Assembly (NCBI RefSeq): GCF_000516985.1
Contig: NW_006917101.1
Location: 1,604,834-1,668,833, forward strand
Length of the DNA: 64,000 nt
DNA from: Pestalotiopsis fici W106-1
Taxonomy: Eukaryota; Ascomycota; Sordariomycetes; Amphisphaeriales; Sporocadaceae
Direction: 5' to 3'
The notes under the pieces were generated by a model. The model saw only the letters and a list, made by a program, of their open reading frames with translations, had not been told where the DNA came from and searched no databases. The position numbers and the translations under genes were made by a program. This document shows, one piece after another, positions 35,671-46,789 of this stretch (the stretch's first letter is position 1; each line of letters opens with the position of its first letter).

Positions 35671-37869
35671 ATGCGGAACGCATGTAGCATGGAAGTCTTT
35701 CGGTAGGTGTGTTGAGGTTGATGCCAATCAAATCTCGAGTAAATTACGCATTACAGGTGGACCAGGATTATGGTAAATGGGTGGTCAGCTGGCCTTGGCT
35801 GTCTGCGAAGTTGCGTGATGATCTAGCCACTACCAGCTCGCGCAAAGGAATTAGACGGACTTGTGCCATTTGTAAACATTAAATGCAATATTTCTGGCCG
35901 AAAAGCCTGGATTTTGAGTAACCAAGGCATTCAATTATCCGTGATGTTTGTACTGGGAGCATTCGTGGCTGCATCCTCGGGCCCGATATCGACATAACTG
36001 ATAGGATGTCTCAGAAAGGGGAAAAAGTAGTGAATCATTCATAGCTCAATTTGGTAACATTGCTTATAGGTGGCGTTATTCTTGCATATATTTGCAGAGG
36101 ACTTCTCACGCACCTCTTGATACACGACAAGCACATAGAGTGCCTCGATCTGCAGTACATGTATTCCTGCGGGCACGTATTTTATCGAGCACGACATAAT
36201 AATCCATTCGGAGAAGGCATGCAGGATTGGATACCTGGTCCGGATTTTAGAATTTGGAGTACTTGTACAGAGCACGGGCAGCCCCATAGTAAAGTCGCGC
36301 AACATCAGCTCTGTCGAATGCATGCGGCGTTGCACCCTGAACCACAGCTAGTCGGATCTAAGAATTTCCGCTCTCTCGTTATGGTCTTTGCCCCTCTCGC
36401 GCTGTTGGTGTTGTTGTAGTACAGCCAGAGGATCGTTCAGCATGTTCCATTAGAGCAAATTGGCCGCCTGTGTACGTTGCAGTGCATGACCCATGCACCT
36501 GCTCACAAGGATGTGCACTTGTGTACTGCAATTTGAACCTTTCACAAACACCAACATCAAGAATCTTGGAGCTTCGACCGCAAGGCTGCCCCAACTCCAT
36601 CGATGGGTAGGTATACAGTGCAACGCACGGGGAAGAGCTGCATTAGGAAGCGCGGCTCGAGACGGATGATATTTGCAGCACCATCTCGGTTGGCGGGGCT
36701 TACCCGTAATCCTTGGCTCAACGGAAACCCAATCACTATGAAGTCCTGTTTGTAGTCTCGGCATGCAGCGACGCTGCAAGGGACTTACCGTCCCCACCAG
36801 CCCGTCCCTCCCCAGCTCATGCGTCTTATCCCAGCTGCCTTGAACATCCTTTCATCAACAACATTGCCGTTGCGCGCCATCTCTTGATTCGGGCCGCGCC
36901 TTGACATTAGCGATCACGAATACATGCAATATACGCTGCCATCAGACCAGCGGCAGCATCGTGACGAGCCATCGACAGGCAATTATGCTTCGCTTTGGAA
37001 ATTTGCCCTGGGCAGAAAGCTCTCGTGTCGAGTAGAGGATGTGTCTCATCGTCGACGTTTGCGGCTTGGAAATGACTTTTGATAGTCATGTTCCACAGGG
37101 CGCTTGCGAAATGCGGAGCCCGTTGCGCGGCTCGCTGAGCTCGAGTTCAAGATGAGTACCTACATTAGGTGAAGGAAGGGTTGGAAGTAGTAAACATTTC
37201 AAATGGGTCAGGAACTGTCAGGTAGCACCTCCACGGTGGCCCACGATTACGCCCGCACTCCCTTACAAAGCTCATAGTGTGGGGAGAGTTGGCCGGATAA
37301 AAAGCTATGCAGCAGCGACGGCTGCCGTCAAAGCGTTTTCTAGAAAACAAGCCTTGGCCCCTTAGCGATGACACAATTAAATTAAGCTTCCTTCTGATTT
37401 AGGTCATAGAGGTTCGCTTGTACGAACGGCTCATAAAAACGTGTGAGCTCTGAAGCACCCAACCTAGAGAGTATCGCTTACTCATTATGTGAACACACTT
37501 GGACCACACATAGCGCTAGGCGAAAGTGAAGATAGATACCTAGGTATTGTCGAATTCAGCACTAGTGAAAACTACATGTTGACCTCAAACATTCCCCGAT
37601 CCATCTCGTCCCTCCTGTAACTATCAATATCCGCTTGTCAGCACTTAGATTGAAGCTGCGATTAGGTTCAAAAGAGTGAGGAAAAGTCATGGTCATAAAT
37701 GCATATCACTCATTAGTGCTAGCGGGCACAACGACACACGCTACATTCCCGTAACCCGCATTAGCACAGCCTCACAACAGCTGACAGATGACGGCCTGTT
37801 CATCTTGGCTAGCCCTCGCTCGCTCCTTCACAAAATATACCTTCAAGTTGCTCACTGCGATCTAGTCAA
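35671..37869. other. 2.2-kb region right of the peptide cluster, no supported gene
   Basis: A plus frame near 36115-36300 contains a Cys/His pattern (ECLDLQYMYSCGHVFY) like small fungal Cys-rich proteins, but without a clear start or complete model. The rest looks like ordinary or decayed intergenic DNA. Confidence 0.4.
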
Positions 37870-38919
37870 GATGCGCACAGTAAAACAGCATCAGGACGAT
37901 AAGGACGCGACGCTGCAGGAGCTGGCTGAAGCCTACGGCATGCCAATCGTCGACCTCCTCCTGGTAATCCAAAAAAGCCAAGTCTGGCGAGGAAAAGACG
38001 TTGTGTGATCCGGAATCGAGAGGTCCCCTTCCCGTCCTGCAATCGCAAACGGAAGCAAGGGTATTATTCCGAAAGCATTTTCAGAAGACATCGTGGCATT
38101 ACGCTGCTACAGCAAGAGGGTGGTATCAACGCCCATAAGGATAGCAACTACGTGGCCGTCTCCTGAGCTTGGCAACTGTATGCCAACGACAATATCCGGG
38201 TCAACGGCCGTGCGTATAAGATGCAAACCAGAGATGGGGCTGATCGCTGGCCTTCGCCGATACGAAACGGCGTCCTCAACCGTGCGCTAAGTTACATAAA
38301 TCACAAAAACGTCCCTTGGCTTTAGATAGACAGGCACTTCATTCCGCAGAAGGTAAAATGTAAAGGTTGGCGTCACTGCGATCACAATACTTGTGTCAAG
38401 AAGAAGGAGAGCCTTCAGGCCATGGACCTTGTGTTCAAATACAATAACCATCCACTGGGCTTAATCGAGATGCAAATCAAAAGTCGAAAAGACCTGGCAC
38501 ACCTCGCTCTAGTGATAAATCAGAAGCTAGTCGATGAATTCGAATTTGGAGGCAACGTTTGTCCCTTGGATGGCGCGGGGCTGGCAGCGGCCAAAGGAGC
38601 ACTCCGTCTGGTGCATCGGATCAATAAGGACATATGATGGCGTCGGGCTTGGATTTACCAAGAAGACTACCGGGCTGGGACGGGCATAACCCTGTTAATA
38701 GGGCATAGTCACTCTCTCGAGAAAGCAAAACGATCTTACGACATCTTTGGCCACTTGCATAGGGAGCTGTGTCTCAACTATGTGGATTTCTCTCATCAGG
38801 TAACCAAGGTGTGCCTGGCGATACAAAATTCGGAGAATATAACAAAGGAGGAAAGGGAAATCATCCGAAATATTCTGAGCGCAGCTGGAAAATATACCAT
38901 CCTGCTTCCTAGGTCCTGA
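37870..38919 (+). pseudogene. HET-domain (heterokaryon incompatibility) protein relic
   Basis: One plus frame from about 38030 to 38919 reads as a HET-type protein but has three internal stops: TGA at 38164, TAG at 38323 and TGA at 38635. Recognisable pieces are SNYVAVS-stop-AWQ (the HET opening motif YVAVSxxW), NVPWL-stop-IDRHFIPQK (usual WIDxxCIxQ) and RRAWIYQEDYRAG, the R-x-W-x-x-QE segment. The first two stops sit exactly where Trp (TGG) or another aromatic residue is expected, so TGG to TGA/TAG changes explain them; this is the direction RIP causes. A preceding frame (37871-38008, LQELAEAYGMPIVDLLLVIQ) may belong to the same gene after a frameshift. Intact HET proteins trigger cell death on non-self fusion; this copy cannot. 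Confidence 0.65.
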
Positions 38920-39761
38920 TCCATGTTAGCCAGCATCATTGCAGATATTGAGCGGAGAAATGTAGAGACCGATGGGACTGTCTCGCAATCACGGCGAACT
39001 GCTGCCGGTATCCCAAACTCTTAAATAACGACGAGCTCAAGAAGCGAGAATAAAATCCCAGCCTAGCTATTCTACCCATATACTTGCTAAATGGCGAGAT
39101 CCTCGATAATTCTAACCGGCCTTTTAACCCAAAATACGGATTAGGTTCGAGTATAACAGTATCTCCGTTTCTTATAGCAAGGTCTTTCGGTGGTTCCTTC
39201 GCGCCTAGTGATAAATAAAGTCTTTCTTTTAATAAAGGCTGTCGTTTTGTAGAAGTGAATTTCACGCCAGATAGAATCCTTACCAAAGGATATATCTAGG
39301 AGCTTGGAGAGCTCATTCAGACCACCAACTTTTCCAAGCACCTTCGGTGGACCAGTACACGTTGTAATGGCTTTCAGTCTCGTGAGCGGAAGAGACTTGC
39401 CTAGCTCACTACTGAGCTTACCGCTTATTATAATTGTATAAGCGTATCTTTTATTTTAAATCGCTTATGTTAGAAACATTATTGAGCGGGTAAAGTTTTA
39501 AATACTCGGCAACCCGGCGCCGAAATTATAAATCGTAATAAAAGGAAATGTAATTTTATTAATTTCCTGCTTGTTAGTATTCGAGGCACTGCACCACATT
39601 TATTCCAGGCTTTAGGTCCGGGGTAAGGCGAAGTCGCGTCCTCGCGGATTGCCACCGATGCTGAGAAGAAAGATCCACATTCCATCAGCCCAAGCCAGCG
39701 CAGCAAAAGAGAGTGAATTCAAATCGTTGTAGCCAAGATACATGGCGCTCGGTCCTTAGGA
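38920..39761. other. AT-rich segment with unrecognised relics
   Basis: Strongly AT-biased from about 39000 to 39600 with TTATAATTG and TTTAAAT runs. Minus-strand frames of up to 116 codons exist, but none gives a recognisable protein. It resembles a RIP-degraded repeat. Confidence 0.5.
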
Positions 39762-41149
39762 CTATTTCATACCGGAACATCCAACCTTGCACCTGATCAG
39801 AAATGTAACATATAGAAACAAGGCTTTGAGAAGCTCCAGAACGGTCCCTTGCCCAAATGCACCGACGAGTCTTCCAATCAACCATAATCGCTTCGAGTAG
39901 GTGCGTACCTCACGCGACCAAGCTTCAAGTGTCTTCTTGCCCTCCCAGACGGGCCCCAAGCATAGGCAGTGGAAAGCCGCCTGCTCCGCTGCAGATCCCG
40001 TATGAGGGCGTAGCGTGGTGAGAGCATCACCGACAAGGATGCCATGGCCTTCGAAGAACGTTGGTTGGGTACAGATCGAGTCGTTGACCTTTGTCACATA
40101 AGGAGTCTTCACTTTATATAACAATTCCACAAACGGAGCGGCAAGACGCGGTTTGAAAGCGTCCCGGACTCGTTCCCACTCCTCCGACTTCACAAGACCA
40201 TGCGGTACAGTATTCCGATGGCGCACGCCATGAATATCAGTGAAGATACGGTTGAACTCTTCGGAGTCTTCTTTGACATTGTAGTACCACACAATATTCA
40301 TGAGGCGTTCACCGGGCGCAAAGCTTCCTGAGTCGGTCGGGATGACATAACTAGAGACGAAAAGAAAATTTCAGTCGGCAAGACAAGCACATCGAGATGA
40401 CGTGACCTTACCACATCATATACGAATGTCTGAATTGATTTACTGAAACGGCATCGGAGAAGTATTCGGCACTCTCTTTAGAAAGCAAGCTCTCTGGGAC
40501 TGTAGCTCTCCATGAGACATAGCCTGCATATTCCTTTTTCATTGGTAAGTGAAGGAGATCTCGCACCGTTGAGTGAATTCCATCGGCGCCGATGACAAAG
40601 TCTGCGTCGATGCGTGATTCCAGACCGGTTTCAGAGTCAGTGTAGCGGACTGTCACTATGCCATCGGCGTACTGCAGCTCAGTCACCCGGCTGCCGATCA
40701 AGTACCGCCCTTCACCATCAGTCTCTCTCTGCGCTGGTGGCGTTGGGCATGAGTCCGAAGTGAAGCCATCGAAGTTGGCGCGTAGAATGCGATACAAGTG
40801 TCCCCAGCTGGTGACTCTCAAGTTAGACCCAGTGACGAGTGCTTTGGGCCTCTTGAAGAGCGCAAATTGAGAAGCCGAAGAAGGGATGGCTGCTGTGACT
40901 CCAGAGACATCATATTGCTTCAGAAAGGTTTCTACATTAACCCTGAAGCCTACACCAGCATGGGCGCTCTCTCTCTCTGCAGAGCCATCCTTCTCGAGGA
41001 TCGTGACCTTGCAGCCTAGTCGCTTCAGCTGTACTCCACATATAAGTCCGCTCAGAGAGCCGCCGACCTGAACAAGTGGAATCGGTCAGTTTATCTGGTG
41101 TTATATACATAGGACATTCCACACGTACAATGACCACCGTCTTATTCAT
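39762..41149 (-). CDS. FAD-dependent aromatic monooxygenase (PHBH fold)
   Basis: Three-exon model: 41129-41149, 40412-41067, 39762-40350; 421 aa. The FAD-binding fold crosses the first intron: MNKTVVIVGGSLSGLICGVQ, then VTILEKDG. FVIGADGIHSTVR is the DG motif, and GHGILVGDALTTLRPHTGSA is the second FAD (GD) motif. VGGSLSGL instead of GAGIAGL is usual in the 2,6-dihydroxypyridine hydroxylase-like branch. These enzymes hydroxylate aromatic rings using NAD(P)H and oxygen. No signal peptide is seen. It lies about 0.8 kb from the PKS relic and divergent to it, which suggests a former tailoring role. The coding frame appears intact. Confidence 0.92.
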
Positions 41150-41964
41150 ATTTGCACTTATTCAAAAATGTAGCGGGGCGGTGTGACTTGGTTTGCCTCA
41201 CAGATTCTCAATCGCGACGAGACCGACAGTATGGAGGTGTTCGTGTCATTTGAAGAAAGAAAAGAAGACAGAAATTTAAGTAACTCATTTCAGTCCAAAG
41301 TAACAACATTCCGATAGATGAATATGTCACTGTATCATAGACAAAACTTTAGGCACCACATCTAAGCAAATGAGCAAGGCAATCGAGGGTCCTACTGTAT
41401 ACAGTGACTTAGGTAGTAAGACCACCTTACGTATTATACTGGGCATAACGCTTACTTATACCCATAGCCGAGTAATCCTTGTACTACGTACATTGCTTGC
41501 ACACAACCAACCAACACCAACTCCTGCGGCGCAATTGTCAGGTCAGGCTTGGGACTTTTGAAATCTTAATATTGACACCCCTTGTGAAATGAAAAAGGGC
41601 TTATCTGCAGGGTGTGCTGTGGCCTTGGATCCTTGTAGAAATTGTTGCCCTGGAGTGGAGTCCATGCCACCCTTACCAGGTCTATACCAAGATTAGATCA
41701 TAAGAATACATGTGCAGGGAAAACAGGTACATATGGCCACCAGGACTATTGATCATCAATATAAAATTTATTCAGAGACAACCAACTGTTGCCTTGGCAA
41801 GAGTAACCAAGGGAGTGCTGCCAGAGTTCGAGCTGCAAGATAACAGAAATTCAATGCTGGATCTGCTCTCAGAGATTAATTAAGAGACACGTAGTGACCT
41901 GGAATTTCCAAGAGACTGAATCTGGCGTCCAAACATTCTGAAGATAGAAACAGTGGTCTATCGT
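41150..41964. other. Divergent spacer between monooxygenase and PKS relic
   Basis: No gene is seen. It would have contained both promoters of the original divergent pair. Confidence 0.4.
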
Positions 41965-44125
41965 TTGCGATTCGAGAGAACGTCGGACATTGCAATAGTC
42001 GGACTATCGTTCCAGATCCCTGGGGCAGACTCTTTTGAAGCCTTTTGGGATCTCATGATGTTTAGGAAGAATGTCGCAAGACAGTTCCCTGCAGATCGTA
42101 TTTCCAACTCCAAGTACGACGCGACTAATGAATCTTTGAAGGGAACAGTGAGTCTTGTTATTCTATTAGCGTCATGGCGCTTTGCTATTCGTGAGCTAAC
42201 GATTAAATCGACACTTGTAGATCAGCCCCATAATGCCTGTTTCCTAGAACGAAATGTTACTGCTTTTGATGCTGAATTTTTCGGGATGAGTTCAGATGAA
42301 GATTTGGGAGCGGACCCACAACAACGTGTTCTCCTTGAGGTAACCTATCGTGCTCTTGAGGATGGTACGTCCTCATCTCGGCCCAGTCAAATGGTGAGAC
42401 TAACAGTGTGACCAAACCAGCTGGTATAACTCTCAATGATATCGATGGCTCTGATACCTCTGTCTTTACTGGATGCTTCTCTGTAGATTATATGTCATGT
42501 TGTGGAAAGATCCTTAATCTCAACCAGAATATGTCGCCACGGGCGTAGCGGCAAGCATGCTATCTAACCGGATCAGCACGTTCTTCAATCTCACTAGACC
42601 CAGTGCCACAGTTGACACGGCATGTTTAAGTAGCTTGGTTGCCTTGGATATGGCTTGCTAATCAGTCAAACGGGGAGAATCATCCGTGGCATGTTACTTG
42701 GGTATCTCAGCTATTGCATTTGCTCACAATAGTTCAGGCAATCGTTGCTGGCTGTGACATCCTCCTTTCGCCGGATTGCTTTATCGCATTGTCTGCTTTG
42801 GGGTTCCTTTCTCCAGATGGGGTCTGCCAGAGTTTTGATAGCAGGGCAAATGGGTACGGGCGTGGCGAAGGATTCGGCGTACTGATTATCAAATCAGTCG
42901 ATGATGCAGTCCGTGACGGAGACACCATTCGTGCCATTATTCGTGCTACAGGCACCAACCAGAACGGACGTACTACACTTGCTCACCCAAGCAAGGAAAT
43001 GCAAGCGCAATTGATACAGTCATTGTATGATAAGGCTCAGCTCAATCCACTCGACACGCAATTCTTCGAAGCTCATGGCACAGGAACAGCGATAGGTGAC
43101 CCTTTAGAGGCAATGGCAATTGGGAAGGTTTTTGGCCGTGGCAGAAGTCTTGATCAACCATTAATTATGTAAGTGTTGAGTCGATCAGAAATTCAATGTC
43201 AGTGCGGTACATCGTGAGACAGTCTAACAAACGAAATCACCAGTGGAGCTTTGAAAGCCAACATCGGCCATCTCGAGGGGTGTACAGGAATCGCTGGAGT
43301 ACTCCAGACCATCTTAGTGCTGGAGCACGGCACGATCCCTTCAACCATTCCAAGTCTTACCGGGACGAACCTCGCATCAGCCGAAACACACGGCTAGAGC
43401 TTTATCCGTATAATAGATATATTGGCAGTCCTATGCCCGATTGGAACCCTCTGTTTCCGCGATGACGGAACACTATAATTACATCATCGATACCATGTAC
43501 TGAAGAGCATAAGGTACGTAACACATCACCAAACGTCGACCAATTTTCTAATAAGACAGATCAATGCCCAGTAGCTGGCATGTGCGTTATGGCCATGGAG
43601 GCATTCAGACAAATAACAACACTCCAAGAGATATCTGGCTTCGAGATCCGAGATTTTTCTAGTCGATCTGCTTTGAGAATACCTCCTGAGGATGTTGGTG
43701 TGGAGGTTAAACTTTGTCTCGGACTCTCTCCAGATGCTTCTGACAAGACTAACAGTTGTGCCGAATTTTCCCTGATGACACGTTGCGGGACTATTACGAT
43801 GAATACAATAAACAAGCCGAGTTTTTCAATCCTTTGGCTCGTTATCTGGATGGTCTGGCTCACAAGAACCGGGCATGAAAGTTATGGAGGTTGGAACGGG
43901 TACAGGTTTTACTACCAAGTACATTCTCGATGCTCTGAGCGTGCAGGCCCCCATGGGACTGTCTAGTCGATTTAGCCAGTATGACTTCACGGACATCTCA
44001 CGAGCCTTTTTGGAGAAAGCACGACTCGACTTTGGCAAAACACCCAAACTGAACTTTTGCCTCTTTGATATTGAATGCGATCCACTAACTCAGAATTTCG
44101 AGCGGCATTCCTATGACCTCATAAG
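41965..44125 (+). pseudogene. Collapsed highly-reducing polyketide synthase
   Basis: KS part (about 41971-43480): SDIAIVGLSFQIPGADSFEA, then ALDPQQR-like GADPQQRVLLEV, the active-site region [18 protein letters not shown] followed by a stop (about 42610-42660), IVAGCDILLSPDCFIAL, FDSRANGYGRGEGFGVLIIK, FFEAHGTGTAIGDPLEA and ANIGHLEGCTG. Frames change and stops occur between these. Two introns with GT-AG ends are still recognisable. The acyltransferase domain is absent. At about 43573-43870 a DH C-terminal piece follows (CVMAMEAFRQI, IRDFSSRSALRIP). At 43875-44125 comes the start of a C-methyltransferase domain (KVMEVGTGTGFTTKYILDAL, SQYDFTDIS). ER, KR and ACP are missing. The KS, DH, cMT order is that of fungal HR-PKS (or PKS-NRPS) enzymes. 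Non-functional. Confidence 0.88.
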
Positions 44126-44871
44126 GCTACTGGGACTGAGGCGGCCTCTAGATAGCGTGCTCTGCGCTACGAAGCGCAGACATACAAAGACGATGAAAAC
44201 GATACCGCACATCGAAGTGCATGCAATGACGTTGGCCACGACATTGCCATCGGGGTGCGCCAACATGTAGGCCACCTGTTCGTCCGTAGGCACAGTCGGC
44301 ATGGTGTTGAGCTGGAGGCTCTTGGCTAAGCGCAAAGTGGGACAAGTTTGACCTTGAAATGAACAAGGCAGAAAGAGAAGAGCAAAAGATCAGTCCGGGA
44401 ATTTTGGGCACTATATAAGCCATCAGCACAGTCCCGGAGTCAGGGTGGAAGTTACAACGTCCGGGATGTTGACCGTGCATAATCCTTCCAAGCAGACTTG
44501 CGTATATGTGCGGCACAGTCCGTTTAGCATAACATACTACCTACCTTGCCTCCACTGCATACCGCAGACGATTTGGAAAGCCATTTCCTGAAGCGGCATC
44601 GTGCCATTTTGCTAAGCTCGCATCACTTGTGTACTCTTGGGATGCATGTGCCGCTAATTGTAGTTGTTGGTCCTGCGGTGACAAAGTGCGGTGGATGTTG
44701 GGTGTGCAACCTATCTTCTTCCCCCACGCTGGGACTTGCGTTGCCGTCGTATAACATGGCTTTATCCTCGCATAGTCAAGTCCAAACAGGTTGGGATGAA
44801 GAACATTCTCCCTTCCCCCTTGGCCTTTCCTTCATTGCATCTAGCGTAGTAGGAGGAATATTGCAAACATC
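44126..44871. other. Spacer between PKS relic and acyltransferase gene
   Basis: PKS similarity stops near 44125. No other gene is supported before the acyltransferase start at 44872. Confidence 0.45.
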
Positions 44872-46356
44872 ATGCCTCCTCAACCGAAGAGCGTCGGAGA
44901 CGCACCCAGTCGACCACTCGGCAATCTGGAAGGCTTCTTCAAGATGCTAGCCGACGGTGGCAAACTTCTCAATCGCGAACACTGGACAATCCATACCGCG
45001 TTGCGGCTTGCATTCCACCCCTCGGTGACGGATCCAGCTCCTCTCCTCCGCCGCTCCTGGGAGATACTCTGGCGTCAGCACCCGGCGTTGGGAGCTACTA
45101 TCACTGCAGCCAATGGTGAGGGCCCGCGACTGACAGCTGCGCAAGACACCCACGAATCTGCCAATAGTACTTTCAAGATTTGCTCTGAAATCGCAGATTC
45201 CTCGGAGCTTTTCTCAAGTCTTTGCTCTACCCCCACTGCAACATGCTATTTCATCCAACGGTCGTCAGAGGTCGTCATTCGCTCGTCGCACTGGCGTACA
45301 GATGGCCTCGGCATGGCAATTCTCTGTCATGACTTTATGAAGGCGCTGGCCTCTGTTATCAAGGCCAGCGGGGACAGGCATGGCTCATCGGAACCCCCCT
45401 CGTTGCTTCACGCAGAGTCTTCCCTGGCACCAACCCTGGAACAACTCGCGCGCGCTCAATCTCGACTAGACATTCCAAGCGAGAGCACAAAGGTGCCGGT
45501 TCTGGAAGCTGGCGCTGATGCCTTGGTGGCTCAATTCCTGCGTGGCGTGCCCAGTATCGGCTTGCCCACCAAGGCAGAATCTGCCGATGCCGTCCCCGGT
45601 TCCAGTGGCCGCTCCGTCATGCGACTCGGCGCAAAGACCACTGCTGAGCTCGCCGCAGCCTGCCGGGACCATCGTATCAAGATGACGAGTGCTATACATG
45701 CGGCGATTGTGCGTGTCGCCGCCAGCTTCCCTCAGCATCCGCTCTGCAAATCCTATGCAGCATTCGTCCCCGTGGATCTGCGAAGGGCGCTAGAAGCTAC
45801 TGCAACTGACGAGACCCGCAACGTCTCAAAGGTAGTCGGCTTGTACTTTTCCGGTCTGCCCGTCTGCGTGGAGCAGGTGGTCTCGGAGGGCGACAGAGCT
45901 AGCACGATAGGCTTTGACACCATTGCTCGGAGCCTGGATGCTACGTACTCGCGCGACCTGGTCAACTTTTGGGAGTCGCCGGATGGGCAGACCGTGGGCC
46001 TGCTGGATCTTGCACAGCCTTACCTGGAGCGCACTACGCAACTCTTCGGCGCTCCGGTCCCAGAGGGTCTACCACCTGTCCAGACACCAGACCTGAGCAG
46101 TCTTGGAAAGATCGACAGCTTTCTGCAGACAGAGTACGGGACGGCCGACGAGGGAAAGGCTGAAGTAATGGACTTCTGGATTGGAACTGAAATGTTGAAT
46201 AGAAGTGTTCAATTCCACACCTGGAGCTGGAAGGGCGAATTCGTTCTTGGTGCGTGCTTCAATCAAAGTTTCTACGGCAAGGACTTTGTCGATGGCGTTT
46301 TGAATAAGGTGGTTCATGAGCTACAGGCTGGACTCAATGTTGTCACCAGTGAATGA
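44872..46356 (+). CDS. HXXXDG acyltransferase (condensation/BAHD-like superfamily)
   Basis: Intron-less ORF of 494 aa. The catalytic motif is SSHWRTDGLGM near residue 146, matching HXXXDG: the His is the general base and the DG is structural. A second half contains KSYAAFVPVDLRR, corresponding to the NxVDLR-like region of O-acyltransferases. Overall length and layout fit chloramphenicol-acetyltransferase-like enzymes such as trichothecene 15-O-acetyltransferase relatives. Such enzymes move an acyl group from CoA to a hydroxyl of a small molecule. It stands directly after the dead PKS and is still open across its full length, so it may be a surviving tailoring gene or may serve another pathway. 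Confidence 0.85.
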   Translation: MPPQPKSVGDAPSRPLGNLEGFFKMLADGGKLLNREHWTIHTALRLAFHPSVTDPAPLLRRSWEILWRQHPALGATITAANGEGPRLTAAQDTHESANSTFKICSEIADSSELFSSLCSTPTATCYFIQRSSEVVIRSSHWRTDGLGMAILCHDFMKALASVIKASGDRHGSSEPPSLLHAESSLAPTLEQLARAQSRLDIPSESTKVPVLEAGADALVAQFLRGVPSIGLPTKAESADAVPGSSGRSVMRLGAKTTAELAAACRDHRIKMTSAIHAAIVRVAASFPQHPLCKSYAAFVPVDLRRALEATATDETRNVSKVVGLYFSGLPVCVEQVVSEGDRASTIGFDTIARSLDATYSRDLVNFWESPDGQTVGLLDLAQPYLERTTQLFGAPVPEGLPPVQTPDLSSLGKIDSFLQTEYGTADEGKAEVMDFWIGTEMLNRSVQFHTWSWKGEFVLGACFNQSFYGKDFVDGVLNKVVHELQAGLNVVTSE

Positions 46357-46789
46357 AAGATGAAGAATCTCAAGTCTAAATCGCAGTTAGGGGCAACTAT
46401 TTGCGATATGTGTGTAATATATTCTTTTAATGCAGAACGATTTCCCCTTTATTTATCCCGTACAATAAAACGAATTGGAAAACGTCCATCACTTTATGTG
46501 TTAAATAGTGGAGCATGTGATTTGTGGTTTCGATCTCACTTAATGGGTGCAGTGTATAAATATGAACAAATAAGTAAAAGCAGTTTTATATCGTATCAAT
46601 AAAATAAAGGTGCTCAAATTTATATACCCATCCAGGAGCTTCATGGAACTTAGCTAATTTAGTTAATAAATCCGATTATCCACTGTTAATTTTTGAACTA
46701 TTAATCCGTTACGCCCTAAGATATTATAGCACCCTTTTAAGCTTTTCAAATAAAACGAGTTGAAAAAGGAAAATAAGCTTTTCGACTAA
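46357..46789. repeat. AT-rich island, probable RIP-degraded repeat
   Basis: A sharp change to AT-rich sequence with TAA/TTA-rich triplets right after the acyltransferase stop. Related short strings recur (AAACGAATTGGAAAA near 46469 and AAACGAGTTGAAAAA near 46752), which may be decayed repeat ends. No coding potential is seen. Confidence 0.55.

Noticed and set aside
36051..36419. Possible Cys/His-rich small protein
   Set aside because: The SCGHVFY-like pattern is suggestive, but start, introns and end could not be modelled; too weak to list as a gene.
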